64,000 nucleotides of DNA from Methylobacterium sp. FF17 (GTDB taxonomy: Bacteria > Pseudomonadota > Alphaproteobacteria > Rhizobiales > Beijerinckiaceae): positions 124,001 to 188,000 of the forward strand of contig NZ_CP107532.1 in the NCBI RefSeq assembly GCF_025813715.1, given 5' to 3'. The position numbers were made by a program, and so were the translations under genes. Shown here in pieces: positions 41,971 to 50,889 of the stretch (positions are counted from its first letter, which is position 1; each line of letters opens with the position of its first letter). The notes beneath the pieces were generated by a model. That model did no database searches and was not told the DNA's origin. It saw only the letters and a program-made list of their open reading frames with translations.

Positions 41971-42453
41971 TCAGGCCGCTTGACGCTCGGCCTCGATCCG
42001 AGGCCGAGCATTGTCCTGCCCAACGGCAGCCTGCGTGCCGCCAATGGGAATGCGCCTCGGCTTCAAGGTCTCCGGCACCTCGCGCTTGAGGTCGACGGTT
42101 AGCAGGCCGTTCTCAAGCGTCGCGCCGACGACCTTCACGTGGTCGGCTAGGTTAAAGGTCTGGCGGAACGCGCGGGCCGCAATCCCGCGATGCAGTATCT
42201 GGCGCCCGCCCTCCGAGGACTTCCTCTGGCCAGTGACCAGAAGGGTGGTGTCGTGCTGGGTCAGATCGATCTCGTCGGGCGCGAAGCCGGCGACGGCCAT
42301 CGTGATCCGGTACGCATCGTCCGCCACCCTCTCGATGTCGTAGGGCGGCCACGCCGAGGAAGCCTCGGTCTGCGTGGCCTGATCCAGCAGCGAGAACAGG
42401 CGGTCGAAGCCGACGGTGGAACGGTAGAGTGGGGCGAAATCGAGGGTCCTCAT
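41971..42453 (-). CDS. Hsp20/IbpA small heat-shock protein
   Basis: The 160-aa chaperone starts MRTLDFAPLYRSTVGFDRLFSLLD (ATG 42453, eight bases after AGGAGG). The alpha-crystallin domain fills about residues 32-125: PYDIERVADDAYRITMAVAGF, the LTQHDTTLLVTGQR strand, GIAARAFRQTFNLADHVKV and the conserved ENGLLTVDLKREVPE. The C-terminal RRIPIG is the I-x-I/V dimer-dimer contact. It holds unfolding proteins for refolding by other chaperones. The leader combines an EcfG-like promoter (42574-42550) with a ROSE-like thermometer, so both general stress and heat probably induce it. Confidence 0.95.
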   Translation of the reverse strand: MRTLDFAPLYRSTVGFDRLFSLLDQATQTEASSAWPPYDIERVADDAYRITMAVAGFAPDEIDLTQHDTTLLVTGQRKSSEGGRQILHRGIAARAFRQTFNLADHVKVVGATLENGLLTVDLKREVPETLKPRRIPIGGTQAAVGQDNARPRIEAERQAA

Positions 42454-42541
42454 GACCACATCCTCCTACGAGCAACGTGATGACAAGGGTCGCCGGATGC
42501 CTGTCCCGGCGCCCGTTCAGCGAGCCAGTCGATGGCCTCGC
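42454..42541 (-). promoter_or_regulatory. ROSE-like RNA thermometer in the hsp20 leader
   Basis: In the mRNA sense, UUGCUC (42475-42470), a GUAG loop and GAGGA of the Shine-Dalgarno (AGGAGG, 42466-42461) form the hairpin typical of ROSE elements, where UYGCU pairs with AGGA with one G-G mismatch. An upstream GCCGG/CCGGC hairpin is also present. The leader predicted from the promoter is about 90 bases, the usual ROSE size. Structure was drawn by eye. Confidence 0.65.
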
Positions 42542-42549
42542 GCGCACTG

Positions 42550-42574
42550 AACGCGTACGTCGCATTCAGGTTCC
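42550..42574 (-). promoter_or_regulatory. EcfG-type (general stress) promoter of hsp20
   Basis: On the minus strand GGAAC (42574-42570), 16 bases, then CGTT (42553-42550), which is the alphaproteobacterial EcfG consensus GGAAC-N16/17-CGTT. The start point would be near 42542. Confidence 0.65.
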
Positions 42575-42856
42575 GCAAAAATTAGCATCCCCGGGATAGG
42601 CGCCTTCCCATGGGTGGTGGCAGCGCCCTGGGGGCGTGCGCCCCACCTGAAGCCTCGTTACGCATCGCCCTTTTTCCTTGGGCTTGGTTTCGGCCAAGGA
42701 GAATGACCGAGGGTGCGTTGGCAGGCGACCGATGACGTCCCATCTGCGCAATCCACGAGGAGCGTTCACCCGATGATAGCCACGGCAGTCCATCCTTACC
42801 CCTGACCGAGGAGCGCCGCGCCGACAGCCTGGCCTCAGCCGATTTCGGAGGCCATC

Positions 42857-43407
42857 GTGGCTAACAGTTTCTTCACGGCCGATACCATTTCGGGCCCAAG
42901 AGCATGCTCAAGGAGACGATGGGACGTCTCTATCTCTTCGCGTCCCTCAAGGAGCATTACGAGTCCTTGATCCGCGCCTGGAACGCGGTCGTCCGACCTC
43001 AGGACATCGTCTGGCACCTGGGGGATTTCGCCTACAAGTGCACCATCGAGTACGCCGAGTCCGTCAGGGCTCGCCTGAACGGGCGCATCCGCCTGATCCG
43101 CGGCAATCACGACGAGCTTGCCGAGCGCCTCGAATGGGACGCACCCATTGTCGACGTGCAGAGGGTGTTCGTCCAGGATCCGGGTATGCCGAAGCCCGTT
43201 GCGCTATGGGCCAGTCATTATGGTCATCGTGTATGGCCGCTCGCGTGGCACGGCGACCTGCACCTCTATGGTCATTCCCACGGCAGCCTGCCGGGTACCA
43301 AGACGAGCCTGGACGTCGGTGTCGATTGCTGGGACTGGGCGCCCGTGCGCTTGGGCGCCATCCGGGAGCGGATGGCGGGGACGCCGAAAACCACCCTCGT
43401 CGCCTGA
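42857..43407 (+). pseudogene. metallophosphoesterase with a frameshift in its first metal motif
   Basis: From GTG 42857 (GGAG just upstream) the frame reads VANSFFTADT, then needs one extra base near 42886 to continue FGPKSMLKETMGRL and on through the intact body. Relatives read TADTHFGH here, so a C of the His codon seems deleted. Downstream the calcineurin-like motifs are complete: HLGDFAYK, RGNHDE and YGHSHG. A protein from ATG 42904 (167 aa) would lack the D-x-H metal ligands and is probably inactive. A base-call error cannot be excluded. A far more decayed copy lies at 17500-17713. Confidence 0.72.
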
Positions 43408-43409
43408 AC

Positions 43410-43460
43410 CCGTATCGGTCGGTCAAGGTTCGCCCTGGCGGAAGTCACTGACCGATACGG
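43410..43460. other. 11-bp inverted repeat between metallophosphoesterase and next ORF
   Basis: CCGTATCGGTC (43410-43420) and GACCGATACGG (43450-43460) are perfect inverted copies around 29 bases, starting three bases after the stop at 43407 and ending 11 bases before the next ATG. It can form a strong hairpin and might be a terminator, an operator or a trace of a small mobile repeat. Confidence 0.6.
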
Positions 43461-43470
43461 ACCAAGATTG

Positions 43471-43680
43471 ATGGATGCCTGGGCCATGGACGACGATCCC
43501 ACTCCCGTTGCCGTCACCGTGGAGGCCTGCGGCCAGGATCACACGCGCTACCGGTGGCACCTGACCGACGCGGACAGCGTGTCCGTCCGGGTCTCGCCGG
43601 AAGCCTACGCTACGCCGGAGGATGCGGGATCGGCTGGGGACAAGGCCCTGAAGGCGTTCGGGTCAGCCTTCCAAGCCTGA
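43471..43680 (+). CDS. small hypothetical protein
   Basis: The 69-aa protein (MDAWAMDDDPTPVAVTVEAC, then HLTDADSVSVRVSPEAYATPEDA) is acidic with an apparent beta strand followed by a helix (AGDKALKAFGSAFQA), similar in layout to small DUF-type proteins of this genus. I recognise no named family. It follows the 11-bp inverted repeat and lies tail-to-tail with the kinase at 43793. Confidence 0.5.
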   Translation: MDAWAMDDDPTPVAVTVEACGQDHTRYRWHLTDADSVSVRVSPEAYATPEDAGSAGDKALKAFGSAFQA

Positions 43681-43792
43681 GCCTTCGGCATCGGAGGGTC
43701 CCTTCGCGGAATAGGGAGGCGCCTGGTAAACTGGAGCCTGGAGCAGGGTGCCTACGATACGGACGGAAGAACCAAAAACGCTTTCCGGGAGC

Positions 43793-44803
43793 TCAATGCT
43801 GGGATGTGCGCAGCGGGGCACGGATGGATACCCGCATCCCATCGGGATGGTAGGCGACATCAACCTGTGCTTCCGCCTGAAGCGTCAGAACTTTCCTGAG
43901 GATGCGCGAACCGTAGCCCTCGCGCGTCGGGATGGCGACGGGTGGCCCGCCGCGTTCGTTCCAGGTCCAATGCAGAACCGTGCCGCCTGAGCCTTCCACC
44001 AGTGCCCACGTCACCTCGATCCGGCCATTCGGGTACCCTAGGGACCCGTGCCGAAGCGCGTTGGTCGTCATCTCGTGCAGCGCCATCCCGAACGGCACCG
44101 CAAGCTCGGAGGGAAGGATGACCAGCGGGCCGGATAGCGTGAGGCGACCGCGCTCGTCGTAGGGCCCGAGCTCGGCCCTCAGCAGTCCCTCGAATGACAC
44201 GGCCTGGTCGACATCCTCGGTGATCAGCGCATGGGTCTTGGCCAGCGAGGCGATGCGGCCGGAGAAGGCACGGGTGAACTCGGCGATGGACGACGAAGAG
44301 CGCGCGGTGGCGTTCAGCACGGCTTGGACCGTAGCGAGGGTGTTCTTCACCCGGTGGTGAAGCTCGCGGACCATCAGGCCCTGGCGGTCCTCGGCGGCGC
44401 GGCGATGGGTGACATCCCGCTGGGCCGAGATCCAGCGCAAGATGCTGCCGTCCGCCTCGCGCACCGGCGTGATCAGCCACTCGACCATGTAGGTCGAGCC
44501 GTCCTTGCGGTAGTTGAGGGCCTCGCCCTGGAAGCCCTCACCGGCGCCGAGAGCCGCACGCATCCGATCGATGACCGCGCGCTCGGTCGCAGGTCCTTGC
44601 AGCATCCGGGGCGTGCGACCGACGACCTCGCGCGCCGCGTAACCGGTCATGCGGGTGAAGGCCGGGTTGACGTACTCAATGCGGGGGCCAGGCTCATGGA
44701 GGTCCGCCGAGGTGATAAGGATGGCCTCGCCGGAAGCCTCGACCGCTGCGAAGAGGACGCCAAGATCGGGGCGGACCGGCTCGACGTCATCCTGTCCGTC
44801 CAA
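43793..44803 (-). CDS. PAS (LOV-like, no photoactive Cys) HWE histidine kinase
   Basis: The 336-aa soluble protein has one PAS domain (about residues 15-135) that is close to LOV domains: NPAFTRMTGYAAREVVG, then GRTPRMLQG where LOV has GRNCRFLQG, and WISAQRDVT at the end. The flavin-reactive Cys is replaced, so classical blue-light adduct chemistry is not possible. The HWE core follows with His in VRELHHRVKNTLA (about 152), HEMTTNALRHG and WNERGGPP. The gene runs opposite to the YqcI-type gene. No partner regulator is adjacent. Confidence 0.92.
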   Translation of the reverse strand: MDGQDDVEPVRPDLGVLFAAVEASGEAILITSADLHEPGPRIEYVNPAFTRMTGYAAREVVGRTPRMLQGPATERAVIDRMRAALGAGEGFQGEALNYRKDGSTYMVEWLITPVREADGSILRWISAQRDVTHRRAAEDRQGLMVRELHHRVKNTLATVQAVLNATARSSSSIAEFTRAFSGRIASLAKTHALITEDVDQAVSFEGLLRAELGPYDERGRLTLSGPLVILPSELAVPFGMALHEMTTNALRHGSLGYPNGRIEVTWALVEGSGGTVLHWTWNERGGPPVAIPTREGYGSRILRKVLTLQAEAQVDVAYHPDGMRVSIRAPLRTSQH

Positions 44804-45020
44804 AGCGCATTACCCCCGGGGTGCCAAGAGGCAGTCCGGACACAGTGCCCAGGTCCCACCTCCCTCTTATCGGGTAAACCCATGTTTAGCGGCGGTGGTT
44901 TCCCCGATGGCCCAAGTGCCTGTGGGCGAACCCGCGTCAGACCTTCTTGGTGTGCGAATCGCGAAGCATTCGACGTGAAGTCGTTTCCTGTGGGCAAGTG
45001 TCGCCGTCCGCACCGGCACT
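44804..45020. other. divergent intergenic region
   Basis: The 308-bp space 44804-45111 between the kinase and the YqcI-type gene contains no gene. Apart from the EcfG-type promoter at 45021 I see no recognisable element. Confidence 0.4.
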
Positions 45021-45045
45021 GGAACGACGGTCGAACAACGCCGTT
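45021..45045 (+). promoter_or_regulatory. EcfG-type (general stress) promoter of the YqcI/YcgG gene
   Basis: GGAAC (45021-45025), 16 bases, CGTT (45042-45045), identical in layout to the hsp20 promoter and 67 bp before ATG 45112. Confidence 0.6.
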
Positions 45046-45111
45046 GCCGAGTCCCGCGACGGTCAAAAGATGCTTTCGTGGGCACCTCTTTGCAGCAAGT
45101 GCCGAGTAAAC

Positions 45112-45816
45112 ATGCAATTCCCCCGAGACGACCGCACCCATCCCAAGGCTGAGGAGTTCCGTTCCTTCATCCGGGACGCGGGCTTTCCCTGCGTGGGTGC
45201 CAAGTCGGCGCTGTCCAAGGGACAGATGCGGATCATGGTGGCCCGGGACATCACCTCGGCCTGGGACGACATGCGCATCTACCCGGGCCTTCTGGCCTTC
45301 GCGGCGCGCTACCGTCGGCAGCCCGATCTGTTCCAAAGCTTCGCCGTCGTCTTCGAGGGACCAGGCACGCTGGATGAGGAAGGCTTCGAGCGTCACCTCT
45401 GGGAGCGGGTCCAGTCCCTCTCCGACAAGGATGCCTGGCTCGGACACCCCTTGGACGAGAGCGTGGCCTCGGAACCGGACAGCCCGCACTTCTCGCTGAG
45501 CTTCGCGGGCGAAGCGTTCTTCGTGGTCGGCCTTCACCCCAAGGCCAGCCGGCCGGCTCGGCGCTTCTCCTCGCCGGCCCTGGTGTTCAACCTGCATGCG
45601 CAGTTCGAGGAGCTGCGGGAGGCCGGGCGTTACGAGAAGCTGCGCTCCTCCATCCTGCAGCGGGACGAGGTACTGGCCGGCTCGGCCAACCCGATGCTGG
45701 CACGGCACGGCGAGGTGTCCGAAGCGCGCCAGTACAGCGGTCGCGCCGTCGACGAGGGCTGGCGCTGCCCCTTCAGACCACGCAACGCGAACGGCGAGGT
45801 CCCGAACGTCCGCTAG
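45112..45816 (+). CDS. YqcI/YcgG family protein (GntA-type heme enzyme family)
   Basis: The 234-aa protein matches the YqcI/YcgG family: FRSFIRDAGFPCVGAKSALSKGQMRIMVARDI at the N-terminus, the SFAVVFEGPGTLDEEGFERHLWERVQSL centre, DSPHFSLSFAGEAFFVVGLHP and FNLHAQFEELREAGRYEKLRSSI. Characterised relatives are heme-dependent N-hydroxylases such as GntA of guanitoxin synthesis, but most members are uncharacterised. ATG 45112 fits the family start; the longer frame to 44947 would run through the EcfG-type promoter. That promoter suggests stress induction. It lies 97 bp before an SDR gene. Confidence 0.88.
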   Translation: MQFPRDDRTHPKAEEFRSFIRDAGFPCVGAKSALSKGQMRIMVARDITSAWDDMRIYPGLLAFAARYRRQPDLFQSFAVVFEGPGTLDEEGFERHLWERVQSLSDKDAWLGHPLDESVASEPDSPHFSLSFAGEAFFVVGLHPKASRPARRFSSPALVFNLHAQFEELREAGRYEKLRSSILQRDEVLAGSANPMLARHGEVSEARQYSGRAVDEGWRCPFRPRNANGEVPNVR

Positions 45817-45913
45817 CGTCCGGAGTACCGTTCGCAGGATCTCGCAACGGATTGGCTCCTCACGCGTACCTCCTCGCCCCCGCCTTGAGCGGAGGATAAC
45901 GGAGCATGCCGAC

Positions 45914-46912
45914 ATGAGACACAAGCCGCTGCACGAGCAGGTCATCGTCATCACCGGCGCGTCGAGCGGCATCGGGCTGGCGACCGCTCGCATGGCCGCC
46001 AAGCGCGGCGCCCGTGTCGTGCTTGCTGCCCGCAGCGGCGACGTGCTGGCCGAGGTCGCAGCCGAACTCGGTCCCAGGGCAGCTTACGTCGTCGCCGATG
46101 TCGGTCGGCGCGAGGACGTCCAGGCGATTGCGGACGAGGCACGGGCGAGCTTCGGCGGCTTCGACACCTGGGTCAACGTCGCCGGCCTGACTGTCTACGG
46201 TCCCTTGAGCGAGATCGACTACGCCGACCACGAGCGCCTGATCCAGACCAACCTCTGGGGTACGGTGAACGGCTCCCTGGTGGCGGTCGAGGAGTTGCGC
46301 AAGCACGGGGGCGCCCTCATCAACGTCGGCAGCGTCGCCTCCGATCTCGCCTTTCCCTTCCAGGGGCTCTACGCCACCTCGAAGCACGCGGTGAAGGGGT
46401 TCACCGACACCTTGCGCATGGAGCTGATCGCCGAGGGCGCCCCGGTCTCTGTCACCCTGGTCAAGCCCGCTTCCATCGACACGCCGCTACCGAACCGGGC
46501 TCGCAACTACATGGACCGGGAGCCGACGCTGCCACCACCGATCTACCCGCCGGCCGAGGTCGCCAACGCCATCCTGCACGCCGCCGTGCACCCGCAGCGC
46601 GACATCTTCGTGGGTGGCGGCGGCAAGATGTTCGTGATGGGCAAGGAGTTCGTGCCCGGCGCCTACGATGAGCTCGCGCCCGCCATCATCGCCCTGCAGA
46701 AGCGCTCGGAGGCTCCGCGGAACCCCACGGGGGCCCTCCATGCTCCCGTCGATGCCGGTAAGGAGCGCGGGGATGCGCCGATCTACGTCATGCGCACGAG
46801 CGCCTACACCCGCGCCACGCTTCATCCGCTGACAACGACGGCGATTGCGGTCGGCTTGGCTGCCACGGCAGCCTTGGTTCTCGGAAGCCAGCGAGCCAAG
46901 CGTCAGCTCTGA
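45914..46912 (+). CDS. short-chain dehydrogenase/reductase with C-terminal membrane anchor
   Basis: The 332-aa protein has the classical SDR elements: the nucleotide motif TGASSGIG (about residues 15-22), NVAG (about 90-93), Ser in INVGSVASD (about 137-141), and YATSK with the catalytic Tyr and Lys (about 153-157). An extension of about 75 residues ends in a hydrophobic helix (TAIAVGLAATAALVLGS) and a basic tail, so it is probably membrane-attached. The substrate is unknown. It may be co-transcribed with the YqcI-type gene and share its stress promoter. GGAG lies shortly before ATG 45914. Confidence 0.92.
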   Translation: MRHKPLHEQVIVITGASSGIGLATARMAAKRGARVVLAARSGDVLAEVAAELGPRAAYVVADVGRREDVQAIADEARASFGGFDTWVNVAGLTVYGPLSEIDYADHERLIQTNLWGTVNGSLVAVEELRKHGGALINVGSVASDLAFPFQGLYATSKHAVKGFTDTLRMELIAEGAPVSVTLVKPASIDTPLPNRARNYMDREPTLPPPIYPPAEVANAILHAAVHPQRDIFVGGGGKMFVMGKEFVPGAYDELAPAIIALQKRSEAPRNPTGALHAPVDAGKERGDAPIYVMRTSAYTRATLHPLTTTAIAVGLAATAALVLGSQRAKRQL

Positions 46913-47163
46913 TGAACGTCGAGCCCGGGACGCCGTGCCGCTGCGGTTCGACACGGCACCGGCGATGTCCCGGGAAAGCCGACCCACCCGACCACCACCG
47001 TTCGCCTGTGGGTACGTCGGACGTCAGGGCTTCGGCTTACCGCGATGGTCCCATCGCTTGCCAAACACGCGTAGACTCAATCGAACCATCCGTTGGAAAC
47101 GGAGCCTGAGCCCATCGACAGAGGCGTCGGCGAGCATCCGGACCGTCGCCGCGGATAGGGACG

Positions 47164-47931
47164 TCAGGGGACGGCCACGGACACGAAGGGCAACCCGGCC
47201 CGATGCCGGCTCAAATGCAAATAGTCGGGCTTGAACTCGGCCAGTGCCCGGAGCGCAGGCATGTCGAGGATGGTCAGCGTCTTGCCGCCGAGATGGATCA
47301 AGCCCCGCCGCCTGAGTTCCTGCAGCGAGCGATTGACGTGCACGTTGCTCAACCCGGTCGTGTCACCGAGTTCCGCCTGGTTGACGGGCAACGCATACCC
47401 GTTCCCCGTGACCAACCCGACGACGTCCATGCGAAGGAAAAGCTCGCAGAACAGGTGCGCCAACCGCTCGACGGCCGTGCGGCAGCCGACGTTCATGACC
47501 CATTCCCGCAAGGTCGCCTCGTCCACGAGCGTACCCAGGCGCAAGGTGCGATCAATTTTAGGATGGCTTCGCCGAATGCCTGTAAGCAGCGCCGGCTCGA
47601 TCCATGTCACCCTGCAGGCCGAGAACGTGGCGATGCCATGGTCCATCCGGTCGAGGAGCCCTGCATCGAGATCGCCGAGATCCCCGGGCACCAAGTAGGC
47701 TACGATCTGGCGCGCCCCACCCACGCGCATCTTGTAGCGGTACGCCATGCCTTCCAGGACCAGGAGGATGCCCCGGGGCTTGTCGCCCTCCAGAACCAGG
47801 TCCGTACCGGACGGCACGGTCTCGCTCGATGCGCCCAGCGCCTCAAGCGCGACGCATTCGACCTCGGACAAGGAGGTGAAGGCTTCGAGCTTGCGAACCA
47901 AAGGGTTCGCGGAGCGACGGGCTTGCATCAT
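47164..47931 (-). CDS. Crp/Fnr-family regulator (type A)
   Basis: The 255-aa protein begins MQARRSANPLVRKLEAFTSLSE and has the beta-roll sensor (about residues 30-145, LEGDKPRGILLVLEGMAYRYK), the helix LVDEATLREWVMNVGCRTAVERLAHLFCELF and the winged helix (about 195-240, LGDTTGLSNVHVNRSLQELRRRGLIHLG). It is most like the protein at 9811, with which it shares the recognition segment SNVHVNRSLQELRR exactly, so both may bind the same DNA site. There are no FeS cysteines. The 250 bp beyond its stop (46913-47163) contain no gene. Confidence 0.93.
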   Translation of the reverse strand: MMQARRSANPLVRKLEAFTSLSEVECVALEALGASSETVPSGTDLVLEGDKPRGILLVLEGMAYRYKMRVGGARQIVAYLVPGDLGDLDAGLLDRMDHGIATFSACRVTWIEPALLTGIRRSHPKIDRTLRLGTLVDEATLREWVMNVGCRTAVERLAHLFCELFLRMDVVGLVTGNGYALPVNQAELGDTTGLSNVHVNRSLQELRRRGLIHLGGKTLTILDMPALRALAEFKPDYLHLSRHRAGLPFVSVAVP

Positions 47932-48443
47932 TCAGGGCGGTGGACCCTCGGTGAAAGGCGAGTTTTTCACTCACGTGGAAGAAGAAAACCGCTCGATACA
48001 GCGAGTATCCGAGAACGCTTCCGCGCTTCAAGACATCATTTTCGTGGCCCCATGGGTAATTCACATCGAGGAGGCTAACCTCGACGTGAAAATACATCGG
48101 TAGGCTTCTTCAGGGTTCCAAGACGACCGGACCCAGGCCCTCAAGACGTACTGAATCGGCCTCGGCAGAAACTTCGGTTACGTACCGGACGGCCGCTTGC
48201 GTCGGTGACTTCGGGTGCATCCCGACACGTGGAATGCATCGCCGCAATCCGGGGCGCGTACTTCCGCTTCGGCGCGCAAGAGGGCCGGGGCACGGACAGC
48301 GGCCCCTCGTGGCGAGAGCGTCCGTGTCGCCGTCGGACCGGCCGCGAGGTGCCAAGCAGGGGCCTCTCCGCTCGCTTGGCGCGCAGGCTTTCGAACGCGC
48401 GCAACCAAGGTGCAAGCCACCTTAGGACACGCTATGACCGGAT
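47932..48443. other. gene-free stretch of about 510 bp
   Basis: It contains the promoter region of the Crp/Fnr gene at its left end, which is AT-richer up to about 48110. The rest is GC-rich without a frame of coding character, a recognisable repeat or a known RNA. Confidence 0.35.
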
Positions 48444-48635
48444 ATGGCCGTTCGCGATCCCACCACCATTTCCGGCCCGGGCGAGATCCACACCATCCTC
48501 GGGGAACGGGCATGGTCCGGCCCCTTCGTCATCGGGGGTGAGGCATCGAATGCCGGTTTTCGCTTCGTTTCCCCGCGTAGGGAAGCCGCGAACCGCCACA
48601 GCGCTTCGCACGCCGAGGACGCGACCGCGTCATGA
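48444..48635 (+). CDS. small hypothetical protein coupled to a hybrid kinase
   Basis: The 63-codon frame (MAVRDPTTISGPGEIHTILGERAWSGPFVIGG) has no recognisable domain. It is included because its stop overlaps the start of the following kinase (ATGA at 48632-48635), as in coupled gene pairs. The ribosome-binding site is weak. It may be a leader peptide or a genuine small protein. Confidence 0.4.
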   Translation: MAVRDPTTISGPGEIHTILGERAWSGPFVIGGEASNAGFRFVSPRREAANRHSASHAEDATAS

Positions 48636-50653
48636 GTAACACCGAAGGCAGGCCGATGCGGGCCCACGATTTCGCCGCCGACCTCGTGGACATCGCGAGC
48701 ATCGAGGCGATCCCGACCCTCCTCGACGTCGTCTGCCGCACGACCGGCATGGGGTTCGCGGCCGTCGCCCGTGTCACGGAACATCGCTGGGTCGCCTGCG
48801 CCGTCCGCGACGACATCGCCTTCGGGCTCCAGCCGGGCGGCGAGCTGAAGGTCGCCACCACGATCTGCCATGAGATCCGGCAATCGCGAACCGCCGTGAT
48901 GATCGACCACGTGGCAGCGGACGAGGCGTATTGCGGGCATCTCACCCCGGCGCTCTACGAATTCCAGAGCTACGTCTCGATGCCCATCGTGATGCCGGAC
49001 GGCACGTTCTTCGGGACCCTGTGCGCCATCGACCCGAAGCCGGCGCAGGTGAGCAGGCCGGAGGTGGTCGGCATGTTCAAGCTGTTCGCCGATCTCATCG
49101 CGTTCCACCTCGACGCGCACCGACGCGTCGCGATGAGCGCGGTCCGGCGCGACCTGGCCTGGAGGAACTCACAGGATCTCCAGGCGGTGGTGGATGGGTC
49201 GGGGATCATCCGCGCGGCGAACCAGGCATGGCACGCCATCCTTGGCTGGCAGCCCGAGGAGGTCATCGGACGGAGCCACCTCGACTTCAACCATCCCGAC
49301 CATCAGGCCGCGAGCGAGAAGGTCCTGGCGGACAGCGCGACGCAGGCCATTCCGGCCTATGAAACGCGTAACCTCCACAAGGATGGTAGCGACCGTTGGA
49401 TCGCCTGGGTCGCGGCGCCGGAGGGCGGGCTCATCTATGCCAGCGGCCGTGACGTGACCCGCGAGAAATCCGCGGCGGCCGAGCTTCTCGGAATGCAGGA
49501 GCAGCTCCGCCAGGCGCAGAAGATGGAGGCGGTCGGCCAGTTGACCGGAGGCGTCGCGCACGACTTCAACAACCTGCTGACCGTCATCAAGTCCTCCACG
49601 GACCTGCTGAAGCGACCGGATCTCGCGGAGGAACGTCGCCAGCGCTACATCGGCGCGATCTCCGACACGGTCGACCGTGCCGCCAGGCTCACGGGACAGT
49701 TGCTGGCCTTCGCCCGTCGACAGGCGCTGAAGCCCGAGGTGTTCGCCGTCGGCGACAGCGTCCGGGCTATCGGCGAGATGATGGGCACGCTGACCGGCTC
49801 GCGCATCGGGATCACCACCGACCTGTCGGAGGAGACATGCCTCGTCGACGCCGACCCGAGCCAGTTCGACACGGCCCTCGTGAACATGGCCGTCAACGCC
49901 CGCGATGCCATGGGCGGGGAAGGCCGGCTCGTCATCGGCGTGCGTCCGGTCGAGCTCATGCCCGCCGTGCGCCGGCAGCCCGCCGTCAGGGGCGCCTTCG
50001 TCGCGGTCTCGGTCACCGACACCGGCTGCGGCATCCCGGCCGGCAAGCTCGAACAGATCTTCGAGCCGTTCTACACCACCAAGGGCGTGGGCGAGGGCAC
50101 GGGCCTCGGCCTGAGCCAGGTCTTCGGCTTCGCCAAGCAGTCGGGAGGCGAGGTCACCGTCGAGAGCGAGGAGGGCCGCGGCACCACCTTCACCCTCTAT
50201 CTTCCGCGTGTGCATGAGAAGGGGCAGGCAGCGGACGTCGGCGAGCCCGAACCGTTGGTGGATGGCCATGGAACCTGCGTGCTCGTGGTCGAGGACAACG
50301 TCGACGTCGGCACCTTCGCCACCCAGACCCTGGCCGAGCTCGGCTACCGGGCGACCTGGGCGGCCGGCGCCGACGAGGCCCTCACCCGACTGGCCGAGGA
50401 CGCGGACCGCTTCGACGTGGTGTTCTCGGACGTGGTGATGCCGGGCATGAACGGCGTCGACCTCGCCCAGGAGATCCGCCGTCGGCATCCGGGCCTTCCG
50501 GTGGTCCTGACCTCCGGCTACAGCCACGTGCTGGCGCAGAACGGCACCTATGGTTTCGAGCTGCTGCACAAGCCCTACTCGGTCGAACAGCTCTCGCGCG
50601 TCCTGCGGAAAGCCGCCACGTGGCAACGGCGCAAGCGCATCCTGGAACGGTAG
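48632..50653 (+). CDS. GAF-PAS hybrid sensor histidine kinase
   Basis: The 673-aa soluble protein has a GAF domain (about residues 15-170, [20 protein letters not shown]), a PAS domain (about 185-290), HisKA with phospho-His in [12 protein letters not shown] (about 311), an HATPase domain ([42 protein letters not shown]), and a receiver (about 545-665) with Asp in [11 protein letters not shown]. It resembles the hybrid kinases at 52825 and 59863. The receiver has no output domain, so the signal must pass to another protein. Confidence 0.94.
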   Translation: MSNTEGRPMRAHDFAADLVDIASIEAIPTLLDVVCRTTGMGFAAVARVTEHRWVACAVRDDIAFGLQPGGELKVATTICHEIRQSRTAVMIDHVAADEAYCGHLTPALYEFQSYVSMPIVMPDGTFFGTLCAIDPKPAQVSRPEVVGMFKLFADLIAFHLDAHRRVAMSAVRRDLAWRNSQDLQAVVDGSGIIRAANQAWHAILGWQPEEVIGRSHLDFNHPDHQAASEKVLADSATQAIPAYETRNLHKDGSDRWIAWVAAPEGGLIYASGRDVTREKSAAAELLGMQEQLRQAQKMEAVGQLTGGVAHDFNNLLTVIKSSTDLLKRPDLAEERRQRYIGAISDTVDRAARLTGQLLAFARRQALKPEVFAVGDSVRAIGEMMGTLTGSRIGITTDLSEETCLVDADPSQFDTALVNMAVNARDAMGGEGRLVIGVRPVELMPAVRRQPAVRGAFVAVSVTDTGCGIPAGKLEQIFEPFYTTKGVGEGTGLGLSQVFGFAKQSGGEVTVESEEGRGTTFTLYLPRVHEKGQAADVGEPEPLVDGHGTCVLVVEDNVDVGTFATQTLAELGYRATWAAGADEALTRLAEDADRFDVVFSDVVMPGMNGVDLAQEIRRRHPGLPVVLTSGYSHVLAQNGTYGFELLHKPYSVEQLSRVLRKAATWQRRKRILER

Positions 50654-50889
50654 ACCAGTCCGATGCCTCCCTGACCGGGAACCGTGCAGCCTTCGGCACG
50701 GACAGCCTTCGCCCCACCACGCACGAACGGTCGAGTACCCGACCGTCACGGTCGGGTGCCAGGCCGTGCAACCTATGTCATGGCAAGCCGGAGCCCCGTC
50801 GCCCATCGTTCGACCATCGCGGTTCCATCCATGGCCTTCCGCGCCTGCGAGACCTGTGCGCTCCCGCCTCATGATGCGTGGAGCGTCAC

